NCBI RefSeq assembly: GCF_013433315.1
Contig: NZ_WXVV01000020.1
Span: forward strand, 85,190 to 149,189
Source: Pseudomonas crudilactis
Lineage (GTDB): Bacteria; Pseudomonadota; Gammaproteobacteria; Pseudomonadales; Pseudomonadaceae
DNA: 64,000 nucleotides
Direction: 5' to 3'
Positions 24,976-34,173 of the stretch are shown here, piece by piece. The position numbers were made by a program, and so were the translations under genes. Each line of letters opens with the position of its first letter. The stretch's first letter is position 1. The notes beneath the pieces are model-generated. The model searched no databases, was not told the DNA's origin, and saw only the letters and a program-made list of their open reading frames with translations.

Positions 24976-25222
24976 CGCTCCGGTAGGCCTTCATGAAAAT
25001 CAACGACGCAAAGCCGCTCTGTGGGCAATTGTGCCTTAAACCGAGGGTTGCGGGGCGGCCGGATAGCCACCGGCAAAAACCGGCGACGGCAGGAATACGG
25101 CAATATCTGACACCGTTGTGGGCAATGGACTACAAATCCGATCGAATTACGTGTAGCCCTTGTTACACGGGCACCGCGCCTCATTTTGGCGCCGTTTCAA
25201 CACGCTGAAAAATTCACTAGAC

Positions 25223-25240
25223 ATGTAACGTCAGTTACAT
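25223..25240. promoter_or_regulatory. inverted repeat ATGTAAC-N4-GTTACAT
   Basis: Perfect 7-base arms, 60 bases upstream of the RpiR-type regulator gene. A candidate operator for autoregulation. The remainder of the 24976-25300 gap shows no gene. Confidence 0.5.
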
Positions 25241-25300
25241 AAATACTGTTTTAACGGATTATGAAGCGAATTCAACACCCTCCATCCAGCAGGAGCCCGG

Positions 25301-26155
25301 ATGCCCCCTCTCAGAGACCTGATCACCGATCCCGGCCTGGATCTTACGCCGTCGGAGCGCAAAGTCGTTCGCGCCTTGCTGGATCAGTACCCACGCAACG
25401 GTCTGGGGCCGATGGCGCGGCTGGCCGAACACGCCGGCGTCAGCGATCCGACCATTGTGCGGCTGGTGAAAAAACTCGGCTTCGGCGGTTATGCCGAATT
25501 CCAGGATGCACTGCTCAGCGACATGGACCACCGCCTGCGCTCGCCGCGCACGTTGTTGCAACCGCGCGCCCATCAGCACAAGGACGACGCCTGGAGCCAC
25601 TATCTGGGCGACAGCCATCGCCTGCTGGTCGAAACCCAATCGCTGACCCAACCCGAAGACGTGCGCATTCTCACCGACTGGCTGCTCGATGCCCGGCATC
25701 AGGTGTATTGCTTCGGCGGGCGCTTCAGCAGTCTGATGGCCACCTACCTGCTCAATCACCTGCGCCTGCTGCGGCCCGGCTGCTTTGCCCTGGAAGATAA
25801 CGCGCAACTGCCTGATCGGTTGTTTGATCTGCAACGTCAGGACGTCGTGCTGGTGTTCGATTATCGCCGCTACCAGACGCAAGCCCTGCGGGTCGCCAGT
25901 GCGGCAAAAAACAACAACGCACGCGTGGTGTTGTTCACCGACATCTATGCCTCGCCGCTGCGCGAACTGGCCGACCTGATCATCAGCGCCCCGGTCGAAT
26001 CGGCCTCGCCGTTCGACACCATGGTCCCGGCGCTGGCTCAGGTCGAAGCACTGATTGCCTGCCTGACCTTGCGCACCGAAAACCTCGCCGATCGCCTGGA
26101 AGGCATCGATGCCCTGCGCAATGACTTCAACACCCACCTGCTGGAGGATAAATAA
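25301..26155 (+). CDS. MurR/RpiR-family transcriptional regulator
   Basis: 284 residues. An N-terminal RpiR helix-turn-helix (LTPSERKVVRALLDQYPRNGL ... LAEHAGVSDPTIVRLVKKLGFGGYAEFQDAL) is followed by a SIS sugar-isomerase-like sensor domain (about 130-265; VYCFGGRFSSLMATYLLNHLRLL). It is the first gene before a catabolic cluster of nitrogen compounds, 2 bases from the isochorismatase-like gene, so it probably controls the whole set. Confidence 0.9.
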   Translation: MPPLRDLITDPGLDLTPSERKVVRALLDQYPRNGLGPMARLAEHAGVSDPTIVRLVKKLGFGGYAEFQDALLSDMDHRLRSPRTLLQPRAHQHKDDAWSHYLGDSHRLLVETQSLTQPEDVRILTDWLLDARHQVYCFGGRFSSLMATYLLNHLRLLRPGCFALEDNAQLPDRLFDLQRQDVVLVFDYRRYQTQALRVASAAKNNNARVVLFTDIYASPLRELADLIISAPVESASPFDTMVPALAQVEALIACLTLRTENLADRLEGIDALRNDFNTHLLEDK

Positions 26156-26157
26156 GG

Positions 26158-26802
26158 ATGTTCAGCCTTCCCCACCGCTCGCCGCGGGACTTGCCGTTTG
26201 TCACCGATCACACCGCGCTGTTGCTGGTGGATATGCAGCGTGCCTGGCTCGAACCGCAGTTCGACGCGCACCTCAACGGGCCTGACGCCGAGTATTTTCT
26301 GACCCGCGCGCACATGCAGGTGGTGCCCAACCAACGTCGCCTGCTCAGCGCTTTTCGCGAAGCGCGGCAGAACGTGCTGCACACCATTATCGAAAGCCTT
26401 ACCGCCGATGGCCGCGACCGCTCGCTCGATCACAAGCTCTCGGACATGCACCTGCCCAAGGGCAGCGTGCAGGCGCGGATCATTGAAGACCTGAGCCCGG
26501 TGGAAAACGAGATCGTCCTGCCGAAGACGTCATCGGGCGTCTTCAACTCGACCAACATCGACTACGTGCTGCGCAACCTGCAAACCCGTCACCTGATCAT
26601 CGCCGGCATCGTCACTGACCAATGCGTGGACATGGCCGTGCGCGACGCTGCTGATCGCGGCTATCTGGTCACGCTGGTCGAGGACGCCTGCGCCACCTAC
26701 AGCGCCGAACGCCATCACGCCTGCCTGAATGCGATCAAGGGTTACTGCTGGATTACCGACACCGACACCGTGCTCGCCCGCCTGCAGGACATGCGACCAT
26801 GA
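26158..26802 (+). CDS. isochorismatase-like cysteine hydrolase
   Basis: 214 residues. The Asp-Lys-Cys catalytic triad fits ALLLVDMQRAW (Asp), the Lys of VLPKTSSGVF, and GIVTDQCVDMAVRDAADRGY (Cys), with the cis-peptide segment before the Cys. Members hydrolyse small amides such as N-carbamoyl compounds, ureidoacrylate or nicotinamide. The ATG of the next gene overlaps its stop. Amidase action on the pathway substrate is inference. Confidence 0.88.
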   Translation: MFSLPHRSPRDLPFVTDHTALLLVDMQRAWLEPQFDAHLNGPDAEYFLTRAHMQVVPNQRRLLSAFREARQNVLHTIIESLTADGRDRSLDHKLSDMHLPKGSVQARIIEDLSPVENEIVLPKTSSGVFNSTNIDYVLRNLQTRHLIIAGIVTDQCVDMAVRDAADRGYLVTLVEDACATYSAERHHACLNAIKGYCWITDTDTVLARLQDMRP

Positions 26803-28130
26803 GCACGCGCCTGACGCCGCTGCCGATGACCACGCTGGTCACCACTGACCTGATCGGCATTACCCGGGGCCGCTCGTTCCCCACCGATGAGCTTGAGCAT
26901 TATCAAGCGGCGGGTTGCGGCTGGGTGCCGGCCAACAGCGCGTTGACGCCGCAGGACATCATCGCCTCGACCAATCCATGGGGCGCTTATGGCGACCTGC
27001 GGTTGATTCCCGATCTGGGCAGCCGCGTCACCGTCGGCAACGGCCCGGACGCCAACGCGCCGGCGCTGGATTTTATCCACGGCGATATTCGCGAAACCGA
27101 TGGCCGTCCGTGGGGCGCCTGCCCGCGCACGCTGTTGCGCGACGAAATCGAGCGTTATCGCGATGAACTGGGCTTGCAGGTCAACGCCGCGTTCGAACAC
27201 GAGTTCAACCTGCACGCCGGTTTCGCCGAGCATCTGGCGTTCTCCCTCGAGGCCCAGCGTCAGGGCGCCGAGTTCGGCGGCTGGCTGCTCAGCGCCTTGC
27301 GCGCCGGCGGTGTCGAGCCGGAAATGTTTCTGCCGGAATACGGCAAGCACCAATACGAAATCACCTGCCGTCCGACGCTCGGCGTGGCGGCGGCGGATCG
27401 CGCCGTCAATGTGCGCGAGATCACCCGCGAGATCGCCCGGCAAATGGGTCTGGACTTGAGCTTTGCGCCGAAAACCGCCGCCGACGCGGTGTGCAACGGC
27501 GTGCACCTGCACGTCAGCCTGCTCGATCTGGCCGGTGTGCCGATGCTCTACGACGCTGGCACCAGCAATGGTCTGTCGAGCCTCGGCCAGCATTGGGCGG
27601 CGGGGATCCTGCATTACTTGCCGGCGCTGTGTGCGTTTACCGCGCCGACGCCGGTGTCGTACGAGCGCTTGCAGCCGCATCACTGGAGCGCGTCCTACGC
27701 CTGTCTCGGCCAACAGAACCGCGAGGCGGCGCTGCGCATCTGCCCGACCGTGACCCTCGGCGGCAAATCCGTGGCCAACCAGTTCAACCTCGAATTCCGC
27801 GCCATGGACGCCACTGCCTCGCCGCATCTGGCCATGGCTGCACTGCTGATCGCCGGGCGACTGGGTATCGAACAACGCCTAGCGCTGAACGCGATCACCG
27901 ATGAAATTCCCGATTCACTCAACGACGAGCAACGCCAGGCCCGGGGCATCGTTGCCCTGCCCGCCTCGCTGGCCCAGGCGCTGGATTGCCTGCGCAACAG
28001 TGGCGCCTTCGCCGAATGGCTGCCCAAGCCGCTGCTCGACACCTATTACGCCCTGAAAACCGAGGAACTGGCGCTGACGGAACAGCTCTCGCCCGCTGAC
28101 TTGTGTGAGCAATATGCACGCCTGTACTGA
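26799..28130 (+). CDS. glutamine synthetase family protein (gamma-glutamyl ligase-like)
   Basis: 443 residues. GlnA fold with metal-binding EHEFNLH and PEYGKHQYEI, the substrate region NGVHLHVSL and the C-terminal LEFRAMDATASPHLAMAALLIAG. The PuuA/GlnA3-like branch uses amines instead of ammonia, adding glutamate to polyamines or similar compounds. The typical N-terminal beta-Grasp region is short and the adenylylation site is not evident, so this is a catabolic ligase rather than housekeeping GlnA. In tight operon with its neighbours. Confidence 0.85.
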   Translation: MSTRLTPLPMTTLVTTDLIGITRGRSFPTDELEHYQAAGCGWVPANSALTPQDIIASTNPWGAYGDLRLIPDLGSRVTVGNGPDANAPALDFIHGDIRETDGRPWGACPRTLLRDEIERYRDELGLQVNAAFEHEFNLHAGFAEHLAFSLEAQRQGAEFGGWLLSALRAGGVEPEMFLPEYGKHQYEITCRPTLGVAAADRAVNVREITREIARQMGLDLSFAPKTAADAVCNGVHLHVSLLDLAGVPMLYDAGTSNGLSSLGQHWAAGILHYLPALCAFTAPTPVSYERLQPHHWSASYACLGQQNREAALRICPTVTLGGKSVANQFNLEFRAMDATASPHLAMAALLIAGRLGIEQRLALNAITDEIPDSLNDEQRQARGIVALPASLAQALDCLRNSGAFAEWLPKPLLDTYYALKTEELALTEQLSPADLCEQYARLY

Positions 28131-28866
28131 ATCCGCCGAGCTGGGGTTGTACACCCGACCGGCCTACAACCTGAGCCGCGAAGATTCGACGCACCCGTTG
28201 ATTCTGGTGTGCGAACACGCCAGCCGCTACATCCCCGACGCCCTGAACAACCTGGGCCTGGACGATGCCGCCGCGCGCGAACACATCGCTTGGGACATTG
28301 GCGCCCTGCAACTGGCCGAGCAGTTATCGGAAATGCTCGGCGTCACCCTGTTGAGCGCCAACTATTCGCGCCTGCTGATCGATTTGAATCGGCCCCGCCA
28401 CGCCCCGGACAGCATTCCGGCGCAGAGCGAGATTTATCAAGTGCCGGGCAACCGCGAGCTGGCTGAAGCCACCCGCGAATACCGCCGCCAGACCCTGTTC
28501 AAGCCGTTTCACGCGCGCTTGCAAACCCTGATCGACGAGCGTGTTGCAAAGGGCCTAGCGGTACGTGTGGTGGGGATTCACAGTTTCACCCCGGTGTATT
28601 ACGGCCAGCCTCGACCGCTGGAAGCCGGTGTGCTGTTCGGTCAGGCCAAGGCTTACGCGCAACGCCTGCTCGACGGTCTCGGCGAGCATCCGCTGAAAGT
28701 GGCCGGCAATCAGCCGTACAAGATCGATCCGCTGGGCGACATGACCGTGCCGGTGCACGGCGATGCCCGAGGCCTCGACTCGGTGCTGATCGAGGTGCGC
28801 AACGATTTGCTGCGCAGCCCCGAAGCCGTATCGCGCTGGGCCGGATACCTCGCGCCATTGCTGTAA
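28114..28866 (+). CDS. N-formylglutamate amidohydrolase (HutG-like)
   Basis: About 250 residues. Family motifs: LILVCEHASRYIP, AWDIGALQLAEQL, YSRLLIDLNRP and VVGIHSFTPVYYG, which carry the metal and formylglutamate-binding residues. It releases an acid from an N-acylated glutamate or similar product. ATG 28114, with GTG 28105 as an alternative; either way it overlaps the ligase gene. Next to a gamma-glutamyl-type ligase it may free a modified glutamate produced by the pathway (inference). Confidence 0.85.
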   Translation: MHACTESAELGLYTRPAYNLSREDSTHPLILVCEHASRYIPDALNNLGLDDAAAREHIAWDIGALQLAEQLSEMLGVTLLSANYSRLLIDLNRPRHAPDSIPAQSEIYQVPGNRELAEATREYRRQTLFKPFHARLQTLIDERVAKGLAVRVVGIHSFTPVYYGQPRPLEAGVLFGQAKAYAQRLLDGLGEHPLKVAGNQPYKIDPLGDMTVPVHGDARGLDSVLIEVRNDLLRSPEAVSRWAGYLAPLL

Positions 28867-28947
28867 TGAATGAAAGACTGCTGACGCTGTAAACGATGGA
28901 CCGATAACAACTAAAACGACCGACTGGCTGACAAGGAGTTGCGCTTC

Positions 28948-30297
28948 ATGGAAATTGAAGAATTCGGCTACAAGCAAGAGTTGAAACGTAGCCTGACGCT
29001 GACCGACCTGGTGGTGTACGGGATGATCTTCATGATCCCCATCGCCCCGTTCGGGGTGTACGGCTACGTCAACGCCGAGGCGCCGGGGATGGTGCCGCTG
29101 GCCTACGTCATCGGCATGGTGGCGATGCTGTTTACCGCGTTGAGCTACGGCAGCATGGCCAAAGCCTTTCCGATTGCCGGCTCGGTGTATTCCTATGCAC
29201 AGCGCGGCCTCAATCAACACGTCGGCTTCATCGCCGGTTGGCTGATGCTGCTCGATTACCTGCTGATTCCGCCACTGCTCTACGTCTACGCGGCGATGGC
29301 GCTCAACCATTTGTACCCGGACATTCCGAAAGTCGGCTTCATTCTGGCGTTTCTGGTCAGCGCGACCTTCGTCAACCTGCGCGGCATCACCTTCACCGCT
29401 CGGATGAACATCATCTTCCTGCTGGCGCAACTGGTGGTGCTGGGCATTTTCCTGTTCTACGCCTGGAATGCCCTGCACAACGGTGGCGGTAACGGCGAGC
29501 TGACCCTGGCGCCGCTGTATCACGCGGAAACCTTCAACTTCGCCCTGCTGATGCAAGCGGTGTCGATTGCGGTGCTGTCGTTCCTCGGCTTCGATGCGAT
29601 CTCGACGCTCGCCGAAGAAATCAAGGGCGATCCGGGCAAGAGCGTCGGCAAAGCCGCACTGATCACCCTGGTAGTCATGGGCGTGATTTTCGTTGCACAA
29701 ACCTGGATCGCCACCGATCTCGCAGCAGGCATGGGCTTCAAATCGGCCGACACCGCGTTCTATGAAATCGCCGAAATTGCCGCCGGCAGTTGGCTGGCGA
29801 CCCTGACCGCTGTCGCCACGGCGCTGGCCTGGGGCGTGGCTGTGGCAATCACCTCGCAAGCCGCGGTTTCGCGTCTGCTGTTCGGCATGGCGCGCGACGG
29901 CAAGTTGCCGAAAGTGCTGGCCAAGGTGCACCCGAAACACAACACGCCGTACCTGAGCATTTACCTGGTGGCGGTGCTGTCGCTGGTGATCTGCTACCTG
30001 TTCATCAACTCGGTCGACACCCTGACCTCGCTGGTCAACTTCGGCGCGCTCAGCGGTTTCATGCTGCTGCACCTGACAGTGATCAACTACTACTGGCGTC
30101 GGCAAAAGTCCGGTCAGGTCGTGCGTCACCTGATCTGCCCGGTGATCGGTTTCATCATCGTCGCGGCCATCATGTACAACATGGGCGTCGATGCGCAGAA
30201 ACTCGGCCTGATCTGGATTGCTCTGGGTCTGGTGTACCTGTTCTTCCTCAACAAACTCGGCGCCAGCACCGCGCTGCCCGACCCTAGCAAAGGCTGA
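28948..30297 (+). CDS. APC-family amino acid/amine permease
   Basis: 449 residues with about 12 hydrophobic segments. The N-terminus YKQELKRSLTLTDLVVYGMIFMIPIAPFGVYG is typical of PuuP-like members of the amino acid-polyamine-organocation family. An FDAISTLAEEIKGDPGKSVGKA loop is conserved. ATG 28948 has AAGGAG upstream. It probably imports the substrate of the surrounding cluster. Confidence 0.9.
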   Translation: MEIEEFGYKQELKRSLTLTDLVVYGMIFMIPIAPFGVYGYVNAEAPGMVPLAYVIGMVAMLFTALSYGSMAKAFPIAGSVYSYAQRGLNQHVGFIAGWLMLLDYLLIPPLLYVYAAMALNHLYPDIPKVGFILAFLVSATFVNLRGITFTARMNIIFLLAQLVVLGIFLFYAWNALHNGGGNGELTLAPLYHAETFNFALLMQAVSIAVLSFLGFDAISTLAEEIKGDPGKSVGKAALITLVVMGVIFVAQTWIATDLAAGMGFKSADTAFYEIAEIAAGSWLATLTAVATALAWGVAVAITSQAAVSRLLFGMARDGKLPKVLAKVHPKHNTPYLSIYLVAVLSLVICYLFINSVDTLTSLVNFGALSGFMLLHLTVINYYWRRQKSGQVVRHLICPVIGFIIVAAIMYNMGVDAQKLGLIWIALGLVYLFFLNKLGASTALPDPSKG

Positions 30298-30372
30298 CAA
30301 GAAAAAGAGCGGCGTCTGACAACAAATCAGGCGACCGCCGATTTATCGCGTGGAAACCGACAGTGATAGTCA

Positions 30373-30397
30373 GGTTCGGCGACTTTGCCGAACCTTT
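30373..30397 (+). terminator. hairpin with T-tract between permease and succinyltransferase genes
   Basis: GGTTCGGC and GCCGAACC pair around GACTT and are followed by TTTT. It lies 76 bases after the permease stop and close before the ribosome site of the next gene, so it may end or attenuate transcription there. Confidence 0.65.
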
Positions 30398-30415
30398 TGA
30401 TACAGGAGTACATCC

Positions 30416-31432
30416 ATGCTGGTCTTACGCCCAGTCGAGCAGACTGACCTGCCCCAGCTACAACAATTGGCCCGCGACAGTCTGGTGGGCGTGACCTCCC
30501 TGCCGGACGACAGCGAGCGCCTGCGCGCGAAAATCGCCGGTTCCTGTGCCTCCTTCGCCAGCGCGGCAGAGGCTAACGGCCCGGAGAACTACTTCTTCGT
30601 GCTGGAAGACCTCGACAGCCAACGGCTGCTCGGCTGCTCGGAAATTCTCGCGACGGCGGGCTTCGACGAGCCGTTCTACAGCCTGCGCAACCGCCACTTC
30701 ACCAGTGCGTCCCGCGAGCTGAACATCGAACACGTCGTGCCAGCGCTGTCGCTGTGCCACGACCTCAACGACCACACGCTGCTGCGCGGCTTTCACATCG
30801 ACGCCAATCTGGTGCGCACGCCATTTTCCGAGTTGCTGTCTCGGGCGCGCCTGCTGTTCATCGCCGCTCATGCACCGCGCTTTGCCGAGGCGGTGATTAC
30901 CGAAATCGTCGGTTACAGCGACGAGGCCGGCAATTCACCGTTCTGGGATGCGCTGGGCAAGCATTTCTTCGACCTGCCCTACGCGGAAGCCGAACGCCTG
31001 TGCGGGCTGCAGAGCCGCACGTTTCTCGCCGAACTGATGCCGCAATACCCGATCTACGTGCCGATGCTGCCGCAAGCTGCACAGGACTGCATCGGGCGCA
31101 TCCACCCGGATGGCCAGGAAGCGTTCGACATCCTTGAGCGTGAAGGCTTCGAAACCAACAGCTACATCGACCTGTTCGACGCCGGCCCGACCCTGTATGC
31201 GCGTACCGCCAATATCCGTTCGATCGCCCGCAGCCAGACCGCAACGGTGCAGCAACGACCACAGATCGATTCCCGTGGCCGTTACCTGCTGAGCAATGAC
31301 GCGCTGCACGGCTTTCGCGCGATCATGGCCGAACTCGATTTCCAACCCGATCAACCGCTGTCCCTCACCCCTGCAATGTGTGCGGCGCTGAACGTGACCG
31401 ATGGCAGCCCGATCCGGCTGATTGCCCTGTGA
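30416..31432 (+). CDS. arginine N-succinyltransferase alpha-like subunit (AruF paralogue)
   Basis: 338 residues of the AstA/AruFG family: N-terminal MLVLRPVEQTDLPQLQQLARDS, SLVGVTSLPDDSERL, the catalytic-region block SRARLLFIAAHAPRFAEAVITEIVGYSDEAG and SPFWDALGKHFFDLPYAEAERLCG. The classical enzyme joins succinyl-CoA to arginine or ornithine. In pseudomonads the housekeeping pair sits in an aruCFGDBE operon; here neither aruC nor aruDBE is present, so this is likely a paralogue acting on another amine. Paired with the next gene. Confidence 0.85.
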   Translation: MLVLRPVEQTDLPQLQQLARDSLVGVTSLPDDSERLRAKIAGSCASFASAAEANGPENYFFVLEDLDSQRLLGCSEILATAGFDEPFYSLRNRHFTSASRELNIEHVVPALSLCHDLNDHTLLRGFHIDANLVRTPFSELLSRARLLFIAAHAPRFAEAVITEIVGYSDEAGNSPFWDALGKHFFDLPYAEAERLCGLQSRTFLAELMPQYPIYVPMLPQAAQDCIGRIHPDGQEAFDILEREGFETNSYIDLFDAGPTLYARTANIRSIARSQTATVQQRPQIDSRGRYLLSNDALHGFRAIMAELDFQPDQPLSLTPAMCAALNVTDGSPIRLIAL

Positions 31433-31493
31433 AACCCGCGCGGTTGCGCAGTCAACGACAGTGCCCGAACAGGCGCGCAGAAGGAGATACAGC

Positions 31494-32528
31494 ATGATTG
31501 TCCGCCCGGTCAAAGTCAGCGACCTGCCAGCCTTGATGGCGCTGGTGCAACAGGCCGGCCCGGGGTTCACCACCCTGCCGGCCAACGAAGATCGCCTGTC
31601 CCACCGGGTTCGTTGGGCACAACGGGCGTTCGCCGAACAGGTCGAACGTGCCGATGCGGACTATCTGTTTGTGCTCGAAGACGACGACATGCGTGTAGTC
31701 GGCGTCAGCGCATTGGCCGGTGCGGTCGGCCTGCGCGAGCCCTGGTACAACTATCGGGTCGGGTTGACCGTGAGTTCGGCACCGGATCTGGGTATTCAAC
31801 GGCAGATCCCGACGCTGTTCCTCAACAACGAACTGACTGGCCAATCGGAGCTGTGCTCATTGTTTCTTGGCCATGATCAGCGCCACGGCAGCAATGGCCG
31901 CCTGCTGTCGCTGGGACGTTTGCTGTTCGTTGCCGAATTCCCGCACCTGTTCGGCGAGAAGATGATTGCCGAACTGCGCGGCAGTGCCGATGAACACGGT
32001 TGTTCGCCGTTCTGGGACAGTCTGGGCCGGCATTTCTTTCAGATGGACTTCAGCCATGCCGATCACTTGTCCGGCCTTGGCAACAAATCGTTCATCGCCG
32101 AACTGATGCCGCGCCAGCCGCTGTACACCTGCATGCTCACCGAACAAGCCCAGGCGGCGATCGGCCAGGCACACCCCAATACCGAGCCGGCGCTGAAGAT
32201 CCTCCAGGCCGAAGGCTTTACCCACAAAGGCTACATCGACATCTTCGACGGCGGCCCGGTGATCGAAGCGCCCGTGCGCAATATCCGCACCGTGCGCGAG
32301 AGCGTTGAGCTGACCCTGAGCCTCGGCAGCCCGGATGAACAGGCACCGCTGTGGCTGATTCACAACCGGCGCCTGGAAAACTGCCGCATCACCGTCGCCC
32401 GCGCCCGTCGGGTCGGCAGCAGCCTGGTGATCGACCGCCTCACCGCCAAGCGCCTGCAACTGCAACCGGGCAATTCGGTGCGCGCGGCGATGCTGCCCAA
32501 TCAACAGCAACAGGCGGTGGCGGCCTGA
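31494..32528 (+). CDS. arginine N-succinyltransferase beta-like subunit (AruG paralogue)
   Basis: 344 residues with the same fold as its neighbour: MIVRPVKVSDLPALMALVQQAGPGFTTLP, GRLLFVAEFPHLFGEKMIAELRG, SPFWDSLGRHFFQMDF and NKSFIAELMPRQPLYT. ATG 31494 with AAGGAG upstream. It forms a probable heteromer with the 30416 product. The last ten residues are Gln-rich (NQQQQAVAA). Confidence 0.87.
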   Translation: MIVRPVKVSDLPALMALVQQAGPGFTTLPANEDRLSHRVRWAQRAFAEQVERADADYLFVLEDDDMRVVGVSALAGAVGLREPWYNYRVGLTVSSAPDLGIQRQIPTLFLNNELTGQSELCSLFLGHDQRHGSNGRLLSLGRLLFVAEFPHLFGEKMIAELRGSADEHGCSPFWDSLGRHFFQMDFSHADHLSGLGNKSFIAELMPRQPLYTCMLTEQAQAAIGQAHPNTEPALKILQAEGFTHKGYIDIFDGGPVIEAPVRNIRTVRESVELTLSLGSPDEQAPLWLIHNRRLENCRITVARARRVGSSLVIDRLTAKRLQLQPGNSVRAAMLPNQQQQAVAA

Positions 32529-32694
32529 CGGCATCACCGCAAAAAGGTAAATCCTTTCAGCAAAAGCGTCCGCGACAACCTGTCCCTTGCAAATTCGTCA
32601 TGATCATTGACCCATTCGCGTGATAGCCTTTTCATTCTTCGGCGTTGACACCTTTGTTCAAGCCTTTCCATTCCTTTGTATTGGTGGAACTCGT

Positions 32695-33564
32695 ATGACC
32701 AGGCTTTCCCATCAAGATTTGCGCCGTAACTTCCGTCAACTGCTGGCTTCCGACACCTGCTACCACACGGCTTCGGTGTTCGATCCGATGTCCGCGCGCA
32801 TTGCCGCTGACCTGGGTTTTGAAGTGGGGATCCTCGGCGGTTCCGTGGCCTCTTTGCAGGTACTCGGTGCCCCGGACTTTGCCCTGATCACCCTCAGCGA
32901 GTTCGCCGAACAGGCCACCCGCATCGGCCGCGTCGCCCAATTGCCAGTGATCGCCGACGCCGACCACGGCTACGGCAACGCCCTCAACGTGATGCGCACC
33001 ATCGTTGAACTGGAACGCGCCGGGGTCGCCGCCCTGACCATCGAAGACACCTTGCTGCCGGCCCAATTCGGCCGCAAATCCACCGACTTGATCACCGTTG
33101 CCGAGGGCGTCGGCAAGATCCGCGCGGCACTGGAAGCCCGGGTTGATACGGAAATGGCGATCATCGCCCGTACCAATGCCGGCATCCTGCCGAATCAGGA
33201 AATCATCAGCCGCACTCGCCAGTATCAGGCGGCCGGCGCTGACGGCATCTGCATGGTCGGGATTCAGGATTTCGATCAGCTCGAGCAAATCGCCGAACAC
33301 CTGACCGTGCCACTGATGCTGGTGACCTACGGCAACCCGGCGCTGCGCGATGACAAACGTCTGGCCGAACTCGGTGTGCGTGTGACCATTGATGGCCATG
33401 GCGCTTACTTTGCGGCGATCAAAGCGACGTACGACAGCCTGCGCGAGCAGCGGCAGATCTTTACTCAGGCGTCCGACCTGAGCGCGACCGAGTTGACGCA
33501 CACCTATACCCAGCCGGAGGAATACATTCTCTGGGCCAAGGAATACATGAGCGTCAAGGAGTGA
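32695..33564 (+). CDS. oxaloacetate decarboxylase of the PEP mutase/isocitrate lyase superfamily
   Basis: 289 residues, like the characterised P. aeruginosa PA4872 product. The superfamily TIM barrel shows in VFDPMSARIAADLGFEVGILGGSVASLQVLGAPDFALITLSEF, with metal-binding VIADADHGYGNALNV and VAALTIEDTLLPAQFG. The active-site loop lacks the cysteine of isocitrate lyase. It converts oxaloacetate to pyruvate and CO2. ATG 32695; the longer open frame is not supported. Confidence 0.88.
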   Translation: MTRLSHQDLRRNFRQLLASDTCYHTASVFDPMSARIAADLGFEVGILGGSVASLQVLGAPDFALITLSEFAEQATRIGRVAQLPVIADADHGYGNALNVMRTIVELERAGVAALTIEDTLLPAQFGRKSTDLITVAEGVGKIRAALEARVDTEMAIIARTNAGILPNQEIISRTRQYQAAGADGICMVGIQDFDQLEQIAEHLTVPLMLVTYGNPALRDDKRLAELGVRVTIDGHGAYFAAIKATYDSLREQRQIFTQASDLSATELTHTYTQPEEYILWAKEYMSVKE

Positions 33565-33585
33565 TGGGTTGGCCGGGCTGACGCC

Positions 33586-33679
33586 ATCGCGATCAGGCTC
33601 ACTCCTACAATTGATCAGTGTTGAACACAAATACTGTTTGCACTGAAGATCTACTGTAGGAGTGAGCCTGCTCGCGATA
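33586..33679. repeat. REPIN, variant with GGAGTGAGCCTGCTCGCGAT
   Basis: Inverted pair with TAGGAGTGAGCC instead of TGGGAGCGAGCC, about 50 bases apart. Lies between convergent genes. Confidence 0.85.
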
Positions 33680-33697
33680 GCAACAGCCGCTACACCG

Positions 33698-34000
33698 CTA
33701 AACCGGCGTCTTGTAAGCCTCTTCCCGCTGCACCGCCCGCGCCTGAATCACATTCAGAATCGCACAGCCCTCGCGCATCAACAGATGCACCGCGCTGGTC
33801 ACCCGCGTCAGATCACAATCGAAAATGCCTTTGAGGTTGAGGCTGGCAAAGGTGTCGGCCAGATCGCGCACGACCACAAACCGGTGCATCGCACAGGCGG
33901 CCATGTCGCTGAGTTCTGAGTGGGTATTGAGGAAGAGCACCGGGGATTCGGCGTCGTAGGTGTCGATGGGGAGGAAGCGGGGCATTACTTGGTCGGTCAT
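33698..34000 (-). CDS. small hypothetical protein, Pseudomonas-type (DUF6124-like)
   Basis: 100 residues beginning MTDQVMPRFLPIDTYDAESP, then SPVLFLNTHSELSDMAACAMHRF and TSAVHLLMREGCAILNVIQARA. It resembles a group of small cytoplasmic helical proteins seen in Pseudomonas genomes; no function is known to me. ATG at 34000 has GGAG 8 bases before it, which decides against a GTG three codons upstream. Confidence 0.65.
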   Translation of the reverse strand: MTDQVMPRFLPIDTYDAESPVLFLNTHSELSDMAACAMHRFVVVRDLADTFASLNLKGIFDCDLTRVTSAVHLLMREGCAILNVIQARAVQREEAYKTPV

Positions 34001-34173
34001 AGAGTTCACTCCAAATAGGGGTCAGGTGCTGTATTCGACCGGCCAAGATCGTCGCAGATTTTTCTGCGAGCCGAGACTATAAGAGCCGCGCTCAACGGCC
34101 GCAATGAGCGCTTCTGTCGGACTTTTCGGTATTTTTTGTACGCCGTTCGCGACTTCCATTTTTCCCACAAAAG

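Noticed and set aside
24976..25300. Cobalamin riboswitch upstream of the histidine phosphatase/cobF pair.
   Set aside because: I could not find a B12-box-like sequence or the expected stems in the right orientation.
28555..30300. A 581-codon open frame on the minus strand, and similar long antisense frames at 20807-22201, 37426-39267 and 46936-48144.
   Set aside because: High GC leaves antisense frames open; the plus strand has clear conserved enzymes there, and the antisense translations show no motif.
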